Source of the DNA: Levilactobacillus suantsaiihabitans
GTDB lineage: Bacteria > Bacillota > Bacilli > Lactobacillales > Lactobacillaceae
Direction of reading: 5' to 3'
Length of the DNA: 64,000 nucleotides
NCBI RefSeq assembly: GCF_004745505.1
Contig: NZ_RKLX01000007.1
Location: 56,826 to 120,825 of the forward strand
Shown here: piece after piece, positions 63,971 to 64,000 of the stretch
How positions within the stretch are numbered: the first letter of the stretch is position 1
Layout of the letters: each line of letters begins with the position of its first letter
The notes under the pieces: generated by a model
What the model was told of the DNA's origin: nothing
What the model saw: the letters and a program-made list of their open reading frames with translations, nothing else
The model's database searches: none
Made by a program: the position numbers and the translations under genes

Positions 63971-64000
63971 AGTCGTCGAAACCAATTGAAAGCGAGGAAA

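Overview
The window is the replication-origin region of a low-GC-phylum but GC-balanced lactic acid bacterium (Lactobacillaceae; gene content, LPXTG surface protein, PepC, OppA/T-box genes and the rpmH-rnpA-yidC / dnaA-dnaN-yaaA-recF-gyrB-gyrA / rpsF-ssb-rpsR-gdpP-rplI-dnaB order fit a Levilactobacillus-type genome; the genus is an inference). Transcription diverges from oriC: the core genes on the left (mnmG, mnmE, jag, yidC, rnpA, rpmH) are on the minus strand and those on the right (dnaA to dnaB) on the plus strand.

Layout. 1-12.2 kb: accessory genes (partial GH8-like lipoprotein, secreted nuclease, lipoprotein, His-rich membrane protein, HAD phosphatase, PepC peptidase, ABC exporter with its TetR regulator, MarR regulator, signal peptidase I). 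12.6-21.6 kb: transport and enzyme genes (Bcr-type MFS, condensation-like protein, acyl-CoA thioesterase, GNAT, Rossmann protein, BrnQ, YjjG-like HAD, orphan Phd-like antitoxin). 21.9-29.0 kb: mnmG, mnmE, jag, yidC, rnpA, rpmH. 29.0-31.2 kb: bipartite oriC with DnaA boxes on both sides of dnaA and an AT-rich unwinding region before dnaN. 31.2-38.8 kb: dnaN, yaaA, recF, gyrB, gyrA. 39.2-44.9 kb: secreted 5'-nucleotidase, a BspA-type LPXTG surface protein and an HTH regulator. 45.1-55.6 kb: rpsF-ssb-rpsR, amidohydrolase, a frameshifted T-box-controlled oppA, MerR/TipAS regulator, gdpP, rplI, dnaB. 56.1-63.7 kb: Zn alcohol dehydrogenase with promoter and cre site, flavodoxin-like reductase, MFS, an intact T-box-controlled oppA, small membrane proteins and a secreted matrixin-like metalloprotease.

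The most unusual content is non-coding. A dispersed element, about 638 bp when complete, with 12-bp terminal inverted repeats (CTGAAGGTTGAA) and apparent 7-bp target duplications, occurs in full, truncated, module-only or internally deleted form at ten places. It carries two multi-hairpin, cloverleaf-like modules (A and B) whose stems differ in sequence between copies but stay paired, i.e. they covary. Copies separate genes that are normally adjacent (jag/yidC, mnmG/mnmE, rplI/dnaB). A second, shorter repeat sits in 3' untranslated regions next to intrinsic terminators; one copy lies inside a module-B hairpin of the first element. Five parS-like palindromes are spread over the window, consistent with an origin domain organised by ParB. 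No tRNA, rRNA, CRISPR array, transposase gene or prophage gene was seen.
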